Origin: an uncultured Verrucomicrobia subdivision 3 bacterium
GTDB lineage: Bacteria > Verrucomicrobiota > Verrucomicrobiae > Limisphaerales > CAMLLE01
Direction of reading: 5' to 3'
Length of the DNA: 13,017 nt
Assembly: GCA_946480555.1 (NCBI GenBank)
Contig: CAMLLE010000023.1
Location: 1-13,017 of the forward strand
Both the position numbers and the translations under genes were made by a program. Every line of letters begins with the position of its first letter. Positions within the stretch are counted from its first letter, which is position 1. Below, piece after piece: positions 1-6,296 of this stretch. The notes beneath the pieces were generated by a model, which did no database searches, had not been told where the DNA came from, and saw only the letters and a program-made list of their open reading frames with translations.

Positions 1-31
1 ACGAGAGGGCAATTGCGGGAACGAATCAGTC

Positions 32-1480
32 TCATTCCTTCAACTTCGAATAAGCCTCCAGCGCCACTTCCCTGGCAATCGCATGGCTGACGATTGGATT
101 GGGATAATTGACACCCAATTCCACGCCCGCCTGGCGCAACACGTCGGCTGGCGCGGCGTGCGGCTGATGAATCCACTTCGCCGGAAGCTTTGCCAGTTCC
201 GGACACCAGCGCCGAACGTAGGTTCCTTCAGGATCAAACTTCGCGCCCTGCAAAACGGGATTGAAGATGCGGAAGAATGGAGCCGCATCGGCACCGCAGC
301 CCGCAGTCCACTGCCAGCCGAGCGTGTTCTGCGCGAGATCGGCATCAACGAGCGTATCCCAGAACCAGCGCGCACCCTCCTGCCAGGAAATGAGCAAATC
401 CTTCACGAGAAAACTCGCCGCGATCATGCGCACCCGATTGTGCATCCAGCCGGTTGCCCAGAGCTCGCGCATTCCCGCGTCAACGATTGGATAACCGGTG
501 CGGCCTCGCTGCCACGCATCAAGCCAGTCGGGATGGTTCCTCCACTTGAATTTATTGAACTCGGTGCGAAGCGGTTCGCCCGGCGTCGTGGGAAAATGAT
601 ACAACAAATGATGCGCGAACTCGCGCCAGGCCACTTCCTTGATGAACTGCGATTGGGAAAACGGGGCTGCATTCCGCGCCGCAGCGTTTCCAGCCCGGAG
701 AGCCTTCGCCACGCCGTGCCAAATCTGGCCTGGACTGATTTCGCCAAAGTGCAGGTGGGGCGAAAGACGCGACGTGCCGACGCGGTCGGGGCGATTTCGC
801 GCTGAATCGTAGTTCGAAAACTCCCCGTTCAGAAAACGCTTCAGCGCCTCCGATGCGCCGCGTTCGCCCGGCTGCCAGACGGAGCGAAATTCATCCGCCC
901 AATCCCGCTTTGGCTCCAGTTCGAGCTGATCCAGCTGAAGCGATCCCGGCCAGGCGGCTGGCGGTGGCAGAAATTTCGGAGCCGGAAGCAGCGCGGACGG
1001 ATTCGCCTTCGCTACCCAGTGCCGAAAAAACGGTGTGAAAACCTGGAACGGTTTTCGGCTGGAGTTCTCGATCGTCCACGGCTCGTGCAGCAGCGCAGAG
1101 CTGAAGCTCTTCACTTCGTATCCCGCGCGCGCCAGCACTTCCTTGATCCTCGCGTCACGCGCGATCAATGCCGGTTCGTAGCGCCGATTCCAAAACACGC
1201 CGCTGGCCGATGTTTCGCGCAGCAACTCCTCCAGCATCTCCAGGGCAGGACCCTGACGGACGATCAACTCTGAACCAAGTTTTCGAAATGAAGCCTGCAA
1301 CGAACTCAGCGACTGATGCAGCCACCAGCGTGATGCGGCTCCGGGCTGCCAAGGTGTCTCTTCGTCAGGCGACCAGATGAAAACGGGAATCACCGCACCG
1401 CGATCGATCGCGGCGGAAAGCGCGGGATTATCCGCGAGCCGCAGATCGAGCCGGAACCAAACGAGCGTGGCGGATGACAT
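32..1480 (-). CDS. phrB: Deoxyribodipyrimidine photolyase, class I (cryptochrome/photolyase family)
   Basis: A 482-residue flavoprotein that probably repairs UV-induced cyclobutane pyrimidine dimers in a light-driven electron transfer from FADH-. The N-terminal alpha/beta antenna domain starts with LVWFRLDLRLADNPAL (about 6-21), the classical photolyase opening. The C-terminal FAD domain shows TSRLSPHLHFG (236-246), EVAWREFAHHLLYHFP (282-297), ELWATGWMHNRVRM (339-352) and DADLAQNTLGWQW (379-391), followed by AAPFFRIFNP. By alignment from memory, N385 matches the FAD N5-contacting Asn378 of the E. coli enzyme and W389 matches Trp382 of its electron-transfer triad. Length is normal for the family. 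I chose the ATG at 1480 because the open frame continues upstream to 1549 with non-conserved residues, whereas photolyases begin a few residues before the VWFR motif. No clear Shine-Dalgarno is visible. It appears to be a single gene. Class I CPD substrate specificity is inferred; a related cryptochrome role cannot be excluded. Confidence 0.95.
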   Translation of the reverse strand: MSSATLVWFRLDLRLADNPALSAAIDRGAVIPVFIWSPDEETPWQPGAASRWWLHQSLSSLQASFRKLGSELIVRQGPALEMLEELLRETSASGVFWNRRYEPALIARDARIKEVLARAGYEVKSFSSALLHEPWTIENSSRKPFQVFTPFFRHWVAKANPSALLPAPKFLPPPAAWPGSLQLDQLELEPKRDWADEFRSVWQPGERGASEALKRFLNGEFSNYDSARNRPDRVGTSRLSPHLHFGEISPGQIWHGVAKALRAGNAAARNAAPFSQSQFIKEVAWREFAHHLLYHFPTTPGEPLRTEFNKFKWRNHPDWLDAWQRGRTGYPIVDAGMRELWATGWMHNRVRMIAASFLVKDLLISWQEGARWFWDTLVDADLAQNTLGWQWTAGCGADAAPFFRIFNPVLQGAKFDPEGTYVRRWCPELAKLPAKWIHQPHAAPADVLRQAGVELGVNYPNPIVSHAIAREVALEAYSKLKE

Positions 1481-1522
1481 GGGCGGGAAATTACCACGCG
1501 CGGATTTTAAAGACGAGAGGCT

Positions 1523-1635
1523 GCGCGCGGGGATCAAGGCGCCACACACCGCCGCGGCGCATCCGGCGTTCGAAACCGCGGTGCTCGCGGAACGCCTCGC
1601 CCGGTCCGCAAACCTCGCGCTTGATCCGGCCGCGC
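1523..1635. repeat. Structured foldback in the gap between the L7Ae-like gene and the photolyase
   Basis: The 168-bp gap (1481-1648) contains nested inverted repeats. The outer arms, 1523-1538 and 1620-1635, share the perfect pair GGATCAAG / CTTGATCC plus GC-rich extensions (about 13 of 16 positions pair). Inside them is a strong hairpin: GGCGTT (1565-1570) pairs with AACGCC (1591-1596) and CCGCG (1576-1580) with CGCGG (1586-1590), with a one-sided 5-nt bulge and loop GTGCT. There is no U-tract after it, so it is not a textbook intrinsic terminator. It could end the helicase operon transcript, be a structured RNA, or be a degenerate dispersed repeat. Confidence 0.5.
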
Positions 1636-1648
1636 TCCGGTGGCGACG

Positions 1649-1972
1649 CTATTTCGGGGCGTTCAATCGGTGCGCTTTCAGTTCGGCGTAAATCGATTGC
1701 GCCAGGCCGCTCTTCTGAAAGCCCACCACCTTCGTTCCTTTCACTCCGAAATGTTTCTCGAGATCGTCCGACGAGAAATGCCGCACCACCGGGTAATGCG
1801 AAAAGTCGCGCAGAATTTCCTCGCAGCTGTTCTCGGAAAGGTCCGTGGTGATCAAAACAAAGTGCAGGCGCCCCTTGCTCCGAATCAGCGTGTCGCGGCC
1901 GACAATCAAGATGCGCGATCGCAGGACGAACGGAAACAACCGCTCCACGGATTTGCCGGCACCCTCGCTCAC
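1649..1972 (-). CDS. L7Ae/L30e-like (YlxQ-type) putative RNA-binding protein
   Basis: A 107-residue protein with no signal peptide or membrane segment. Residues 20-98 resemble the L7Ae/L30e/Gadd45 fold used by archaeal L7Ae, bacterial L30e-like proteins and YlxQ. A 'VGRDTLIRSKGRLHFVLITT' stretch (24-43) corresponds to the helix-strand leading to the family's 'lvliA.D.S' core, here TTDLSEN (42-48). It is followed by a helix, a 'PVVRHF' strand (61-66), the SSDDLEKHFG helix, and the final VVGFQKSGLAQSIYAEL strand-helix (82-98), which matches the 'vvgItD.gfA..l' ending of the family. Known members bind kink-turns or related RNA folds. The start is GTG, and its GTGA overlap with the TGA of the upstream helicase gene indicates translational coupling. 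Family assignment is by fold pattern, not by search; the RNA ligand is unknown. Confidence 0.68.
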   Translation of the reverse strand: MSEGAGKSVERLFPFVLRSRILIVGRDTLIRSKGRLHFVLITTDLSENSCEEILRDFSHYPVVRHFSSDDLEKHFGVKGTKVVGFQKSGLAQSIYAELKAHRLNAPK

Positions 1973-3978
1973 GCGATCTTCGCTTTGACTTTGTGTCCCT
2001 TGATCGTCGCGCGATTCAGTTTCGCGATGATGCTGTTCGCGTGCTCGGAATTCACGTCGGCGAAAAGATGCCGTTCACGGATGTCCACGGTGCCCACCAC
2101 TTTGCCCGGCAATCCCGTCTCGCCAGAGATTGCGTTCACAATGTCAATCGGCTTCACGTCTTTGTCTTCGCCAATGCTGATCCACAGCCGCGTCTGATGG
2201 GCCGGTGTTGCGCGGCTGGCTTTCTTCGCCGGCTTCTCCGATTGCGACGGCTGCGCCGGTTTCGGCTTTGGCTCCGGTGTCTTTATGGAGGCGAGAATCT
2301 CTTCATCGGAATAGGTCTTTTCCGCCGGCGCGGTTTTCACGGGCTCCGCGGCTGGCTTCTGAGGCTCCACTTTCGGCGCCGCAACTTCGCCGGATTGGGG
2401 GGGCGGCGCTGAAACCTCTGCTTGGACCTGCTTCACCGCGGGAGCATTCTGCAATTTGGGCTGCGGCTCGCGCCGTTCCAGATCCCGGGCCGGCCGGCGT
2501 TCCTTGATTTCACCGCGCACATGGACCGGCCTTGTGTCTGCCCGTTCATCACCGCGATCGTTGAACCGGGAACGTCGATCTCCACGTTCGTCGCGCCGAC
2601 CGTAGCGATCATCCCGTCCGCCGTCCCGATAGCCGCCACGGTCGCCGCGTTCGGGCCGGTTGTATTCTTCGGCGGCGGGTTTCGCGGCAGCTGCTTCGCC
2701 GCTCTGCAATAAATGAATCAAAGCCGACGCGATGTCCGTGGAAACGAATCCCTCCTCCAACAAAACCTCAACCAGATGCTCGTTCTTTTTGAACTCCTCA
2801 CTGCGCAAGGTGGCCCGCACTTTGTCCAGAAACACATTGGCGCGCGCCTCTTCCACTTCGGTGAGCGTCGGAATGCGTCCGCGCTGGATGCGCATGTTGG
2901 TGAAGCGTTCGATGTTTCGAATTTGAAACACCTCGCGGCCGGAGGCGAAGGAAATGGCGCGTCCGCTGCGACCGGCCCGTCCCGTGCGGCCGATGCGATG
3001 CACGTAATCCTCCGCGTCGTACGGCAGGTCGTAATTGAAAACAACCTCCACGTCGTCCACATCGATGCCGCGCGCGGCCACATCGGTCGCGACGAGAAAC
3101 TCCAAACCCGATTTCCGGAAGCGGTTCATCACGCGATCGCGCATCGCCTGGCTCATGTCCCCATGCAAGCGATCCGCCGAGTAGCCCTGCGCATTCAGGT
3201 GATCGACCAGGTCGTCCACCATGCGCTTGGTGTTGCAGAATACGATGCCGAGCTTCAGGTCGTGGATGTCGATCAGGCGGGTCAGCAATTCCAGCTTGTA
3301 ACGGCGGTCCACTTCGTAAAAGACCTGTTCAACCGTCGAAACCGTCATCGCCTTTTGTTCGATCCGGATGCTCTGCGGATCGCGCGAATACTTTTCGATC
3401 AGTTGCTGAATCGGCTTCGGAATCGTGGCGGAAAAGAAAACCGTCTGGCGTTCCTTGGGCGTCGCCTGGAGGATCAGCTCAATGTCGTCGCGGAAACCCA
3501 TGTTCAGCATGACGTCCACTTCGTCGAGGATGACCATCTTCAGCGTGTCCAATCGCAAAGTGCCGCGTCGCATGTGATCCATGACGCGGCCGGGGGTGCC
3601 GATGACGATCTGTGCCCCCTGGCGCAGCCCGTAGAACTGTCGGTCGTAAGACTGGCCGCCGTAGATGGGCAAAGCGTGAATGCCACGCTTGAAGAACGCG
3701 AGCTTGTGGACCTCCTCTGAAACCTGAACGGCCAGTTCGCGGGTGGGACAGAGGATCAACACCTGGACTTCGCGGCGGTCGGGATCGACTTTCTCCACGG
3801 CCGGGATGCCGAAGGCCGCGGTTTTGCCCGAGCCGGTTTGTGATTGTCCGACGACATCGCTGCCCTGCATCAGGACTGGAATGGCATTGGCCTGGATGGG
3901 CGACGCTTGTTCAAATCCAAGTTTATCGATGGCCTTCAGCAATTCGGCGGACAGGCCCAGTTCAGAAAACAGTTTCAT
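1969..3978 (-). CDS. deaD: DEAD-box ATP-dependent RNA helicase with C-terminal DbpA/CsdA-type RNA-binding domain
   Basis: A 669-residue cytoplasmic RNA helicase that unwinds or remodels RNA, probably in ribosome assembly and mRNA turnover as known for DeaD/CsdA. All core motifs are present: Q motif region FEQASPIQ (22-29), motif I SQTGSGKT (46-53), PTRELA (78-83), GTPGR (127-131), motif II DEVD instead of DEAD (152-155), SAT (183-185), ARGIDV (302-307) and HRIGRTGRAG (327-336). A low-complexity Arg/Gly/Asp-rich linker (about 440-480) and a Pro/Ala/Lys/Glu-rich stretch lead to a final domain (about 596-669, RLWISIGEDKDVKPIDIVNA...) typical of the DbpA RNA-binding domain. The ATG at 3978 is chosen because MKLFSELGLS is the usual DEAD-box opening and GGGGA lies 4 nt upstream; the frame extends to 4089 without conserved sequence. 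It is translationally coupled to the downstream L7Ae-like gene. deaD is the closest named relative, but the name is not certain. Confidence 0.93.
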   Translation of the reverse strand: MKLFSELGLSAELLKAIDKLGFEQASPIQANAIPVLMQGSDVVGQSQTGSGKTAAFGIPAVEKVDPDRREVQVLILCPTRELAVQVSEEVHKLAFFKRGIHALPIYGGQSYDRQFYGLRQGAQIVIGTPGRVMDHMRRGTLRLDTLKMVILDEVDVMLNMGFRDDIELILQATPKERQTVFFSATIPKPIQQLIEKYSRDPQSIRIEQKAMTVSTVEQVFYEVDRRYKLELLTRLIDIHDLKLGIVFCNTKRMVDDLVDHLNAQGYSADRLHGDMSQAMRDRVMNRFRKSGLEFLVATDVAARGIDVDDVEVVFNYDLPYDAEDYVHRIGRTGRAGRSGRAISFASGREVFQIRNIERFTNMRIQRGRIPTLTEVEEARANVFLDKVRATLRSEEFKKNEHLVEVLLEEGFVSTDIASALIHLLQSGEAAAAKPAAEEYNRPERGDRGGYRDGGRDDRYGRRDERGDRRSRFNDRGDERADTRPVHVRGEIKERRPARDLERREPQPKLQNAPAVKQVQAEVSAPPPQSGEVAAPKVEPQKPAAEPVKTAPAEKTYSDEEILASIKTPEPKPKPAQPSQSEKPAKKASRATPAHQTRLWISIGEDKDVKPIDIVNAISGETGLPGKVVGTVDIRERHLFADVNSEHANSIIAKLNRATIKGHKVKAKIA

Positions 3979-3982
3979 GTGA

Positions 3983-3987
3983 TCCCC
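3983..3987 (-). promoter_or_regulatory. Ribosome binding site of the helicase gene
   Basis: On the minus strand GGGGA precedes the ATG at 3978 with 4 nt between them. It is the clearest Shine-Dalgarno-like sequence in the window and favours the MKLFSELGLS start over the upstream in-frame codon at 4089. Confidence 0.5.
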
Positions 3988-4041
3988 GTGAGGGTTCGGC
4001 AAGATAGCGTGGGAAAAGGCTGGAAGAGAGAAGTTTTTTTG

Positions 4042-4076
4042 GCGGATTGGAAGCGGAAATTTCCGCTGCCAACCGC
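4042..4076. promoter_or_regulatory. Long stem-loop / perfect 16-bp palindrome in the helicase leader
   Basis: AGCGGAAATTTCCGCT (4052-4067) is a perfect palindrome. It is extended by TTGG (4047-4050) with CCAA (4069-4072), and by GCGG (4042-4045) with CCGC (4073-4076), with a single A/G mismatch and one unpaired A. The whole is a stem of about 16 pairs. It lies 64-98 nt upstream of the helicase ATG and 57-91 nt downstream of the preceding gene's stop. On the minus strand it is followed by seven A, not U, so it is not a standard intrinsic terminator. It could be a leader hairpin, an operator, or a terminator acting without a U-tract. Confidence 0.5.
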
Positions 4077-4132
4077 GGAAAACATTCACCCATCAACAAA
4101 GGACGCGGGGAGAACTCCGCACGCGCAATGGG

Positions 4133-5581
4133 TCAGTTGAAGTTCAGGCGGTTCTTGTCGCGCTCTAGTTCGAGCTGGCGGCGGATAATCTGGATCTTCG
4201 CCTGGATCAGCTGCCGATTCTCTTCATCTTTGGCAACCAGCTCCTTTTCCAGTTCGGCAATCCGCGTTTCATACGCGGCCAATCGTTCCTGAAGCGGCGC
4301 CTGCACTTTCTCCAGGCGCGCTTCGAGTTCTGCCACTTCCACGGCAGCCTTCTGATGCGCGTCCACCAGTTGCGTTCGATCCTCGGCCAGTTTTTGTGTG
4401 AGCTTGCTCGACATCCAGCCCGCGAGTTGCGAGACGATCCCGGTGCGGGCTGCGTGGCGCGCTTGGGCCACCTGCTGCTCCGCGTGCAACGCGCGCTCAC
4501 GCCAGTCTGAATCGCCGGGGGCGATCATGGGCGAACCTCCGGCCACAACCGGCAACATCGCGGCGGGCCGTCGGCGCGCCTTGCGGACAATCCCCGCCAC
4601 CAGGAGCAATCCAAATGCGGTGATGGCGGCAAGCGGCCACATTCCATACTTCGCCTGGAGCGCAGCAAGCCCCTTGGGTTCTTCGGGCTTCGTTTCCACC
4701 TGCGCCAGCTTCGCATTCATCTCGTCCAGCGCCGCCTTGGTCTTGCGATTGATCTCATCGCCGCGCGCGACGATGAGCTGCCCCGGTTGATAGCGATCCG
4801 CGACGAGCAACCCCGACGTGCGTTGCGAGCGCAGCGTCCGTGTAAGTTCCGCCTCCATGTCGCAATTCGGTTTCACAAACGAAGCGAGGTACTTGGCGAC
4901 CGACCGTTCCTCAGGAGGAAATCCGTTGAGCAGATCGAGCTTGGTGCGCTGGACCGAAACAAAGTTCGTCTTCGCCACGTTGAATCCGCGGTCGTTCACC
5001 AGTTCAGCGCTCACCCGTTCATTGTCGGCGGCCGAAACCAGCCGGATGGTTGACCCAACCCAGATGTCCTTCGGGCCGCTGTCTGGACGGACATAAGAGC
5101 TCATCGCGCTGCGAAGTTTGGCGGCGAGGGCGTTCTCCATTTCCGCATCGGATTCGCCCTGCGCCCAGGTGCGCGCGACGATCAGTCCGACGGGAAAGAG
5201 AATATTCTGACGTTGGAAATCGGTGAGGAAACGCTGGAAATCGCGCGATTCCGTCTCCTCCGCTGTGAGACTCCGTTTGCCGAATCGCGACTGGACGGCA
5301 TTGAGGAAGTTCGTGCGTGTACGGTCAAAGGTGGATCGAAATGCCGCCTCGCTCTCGCTGGCCGCATGCGAGTGATACCGGTAAATGACGTGAACCCGCT
5401 GCGACTCGCGCTGCCGCAAGCTTTCCGTTGCATCCGTGTCCACCACCACCAAGGGCACGGGCGTTTTGATATCGTGCTCGGCCTTCTCGCCAACCTGGTA
5501 GATCCGGGCGGGCGCGGCGGTGCAAAGCGTGGCGCTCAGGGCCAGCAGGAGCGCGGCAGACGGCAGGAAACGCGTTACCAT
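4133..5581 (-). CDS. Membrane-anchored protein with 7TMR-HDED-like ectodomain, one TM helix and C-terminal coiled coil
   Basis: A 482-residue protein of unrecognised function. Signal peptide: about 1-23 (MVTRFLPSAALLLALSATLC, then TAAPA). The ectodomain (about 26-295) resembles the extracellular domain of PgpH-type 7TM-HD phosphodiesterases: the start YQVGEKAEHDIKTPVPLVVVD with DATESLRQRE matches 'vGd.a..DI.ap.d..v.DeeaTe..R', and YLASFVKPNCDMEAELTRTL ... YQPGQLIVARGDEINRKT (231-281) matches its end 'll.PNl..d.e.T...r......v..G.vIvr.Ge.v...'. One TM helix follows (about 315-332, WPLAAITAFGLLLVAGIV), then a basic stop-transfer stretch KARRR and a cytoplasmic segment with a coiled coil (about 395-480, heptad-like, many E/K/L/Q). 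There are no further TM helices and no HD catalytic motif. The start overlaps the stop of the upstream gene by 7 bp, so the two are probably co-translated. The HDED match is from memory of the family and needs a profile search. Confidence 0.6.
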   Translation of the reverse strand: MVTRFLPSAALLLALSATLCTAAPARIYQVGEKAEHDIKTPVPLVVVDTDATESLRQRESQRVHVIYRYHSHAASESEAAFRSTFDRTRTNFLNAVQSRFGKRSLTAEETESRDFQRFLTDFQRQNILFPVGLIVARTWAQGESDAEMENALAAKLRSAMSSYVRPDSGPKDIWVGSTIRLVSAADNERVSAELVNDRGFNVAKTNFVSVQRTKLDLLNGFPPEERSVAKYLASFVKPNCDMEAELTRTLRSQRTSGLLVADRYQPGQLIVARGDEINRKTKAALDEMNAKLAQVETKPEEPKGLAALQAKYGMWPLAAITAFGLLLVAGIVRKARRRPAAMLPVVAGGSPMIAPGDSDWRERALHAEQQVAQARHAARTGIVSQLAGWMSSKLTQKLAEDRTQLVDAHQKAAVEVAELEARLEKVQAPLQERLAAYETRIAELEKELVAKDEENRQLIQAKIQIIRRQLELERDKNRLNFN

Positions 5582-6033
5582 AAGAAGGATTTTTGTTCAC
5601 CGAGCATTTGGTCACCTTCCCAAAGAGTGGCGCGCCAGGCGGTGACCTCACCCAATTGTTCGAAATTCTCCCCCGTCAGCGGCAGCGACGTCCAGCGGCT
5701 GAACCGGCGCGGCTCAATGATCGTTTCCAGGACCCGCCGGCTCGGAAGATTACCGTGAGCAGTCCCGCGCACTTCCACCCGGAGCAACAGCGGCGCGAAC
5801 GCCTTGCCGGTTGCCTTCCACTGCACATCAAACCGGATGCCGGAAATTTCGTTCGTATGCTGGCGAAGTCGGGCCTGGTAGGCATCGCGATCGTAAAGAC
5901 TGGGCGCGAGCGTATGCCGGCCCTCGCGATCCAGGAAATGCGGCAGCACCTTGATCACCCGGCCGGATGAAGCGTGGGCGGGGAAAACTGCAGTGCAGCA
6001 AAGAAGCAACGTCAGGAAAAACAGCCGGCGCAT
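5575..6033 (-). CDS. Small secreted/periplasmic protein of unknown function
   Basis: A 152-residue protein with a clear Sec signal peptide (MRRLFFLTLLLCCTAVFPAHA, cut near residue 21). The mature part starts SSGRVIKVLPHFLDREGRHTLA followed by PSLYDRDAYQARLRQH, a highly patterned segment that looks conserved. It is followed by alternating hydrophobic strands (IRFDVQWKA, PLLLRVEVRG, VLETIIEP, AWRATLWEGDQMLGEQKSFLW) suggesting a beta-sandwich. There are no cysteines in the mature part and no enzymatic motif. Its stop overlaps the start of the HDED-like membrane protein gene by 7 bp, so a role as that receptor's extracytoplasmic partner or ligand-binding subunit is plausible but inferred. The ATG at 6033 directly precedes the signal peptide. 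I do not recognise a named family. Confidence 0.75.
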   Translation of the reverse strand: MRRLFFLTLLLCCTAVFPAHASSGRVIKVLPHFLDREGRHTLAPSLYDRDAYQARLRQHTNEISGIRFDVQWKATGKAFAPLLLRVEVRGTAHGNLPSRRVLETIIEPRRFSRWTSLPLTGENFEQLGEVTAWRATLWEGDQMLGEQKSFLW

Positions 6034-6132
6034 GGACTAGAAATAGCCCTGCTCACAACGGGGTTCAACCTTCAATTCCTGCAAATATCAGAATCCAGAT
6101 TCCGGAACGCAGTGCGACGGGGAATGAGCTCC

Positions 6133-6289
6133 GAAGTTTCAAGATTCACGTTTCAAGGAACCGCGTCCAAGCAGGTTCAGATCTCGCCAGAATGGTCCGG
6201 CCAGCACTCGGTAAAGTGATCTGAACGCCACCTGCACCGGAGTTCGCCCGATCGGCTCGCTTGAAACGCAAACTTGAAACCTGAAACTT
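6133..6289. repeat. Foldback element with GTTTCAAG/CTTGAAAC terminal arms
   Basis: The 263-bp gap between two operons is dominated by a nested inverted repeat. The outer arms each carry two copies of one word: GTTTCAAG (6136-6143) and CGTTTCAAG (6149-6157) on the left, CTTGAAACG (6260-6268) and CTTGAAAC (6273-6280) on the right, with TGAAACTT (6282-6289) also able to pair with AAGTTTCA (6134-6141). Inside is a perfect pair GTTCAGATC (6175-6183) / GATCTGAAC (6218-6226), flanked by GCAGG (6171-6175) and CCTGC (6231-6235). It may be a MITE- or REP-like dispersed repeat or a structured 3' region of the kinase transcript. No ORF is supported here. Confidence 0.6.
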
Positions 6290-6296
6290 ATTGGGT

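Noticed and set aside
83..805. 240-codon plus-strand open frame
   Set aside because: It is antisense to the FAD-binding half of the photolyase, which has all its motifs in the minus frame.
1481..1549. 23-codon N-terminal extension of the photolyase
   Set aside because: Photolyases start just before the LVWFRLDLR strand; the extension has no conserved residues and overlaps the structured gap.
2713..3720. 335-codon plus-strand open frame
   Set aside because: It lies wholly antisense to the helicase core, whose motifs are intact; the translation is rich in H, V, D and R and shows no family pattern. It is a shadow frame of a GC-rich gene.
4034..4076. Hairpin plus T7 as an intrinsic terminator
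   Set aside because: The T run lies on the wrong side and strand: for the minus-strand genes the stem is followed by A residues, and no plus-strand gene ends here.
3979..4089. 37-codon N-terminal extension of the helicase
   Set aside because: DEAD-box proteins of this type start close to the FSELGLS segment, a GGGGA site precedes the ATG at 3978, and the extension would run through the leader hairpin.
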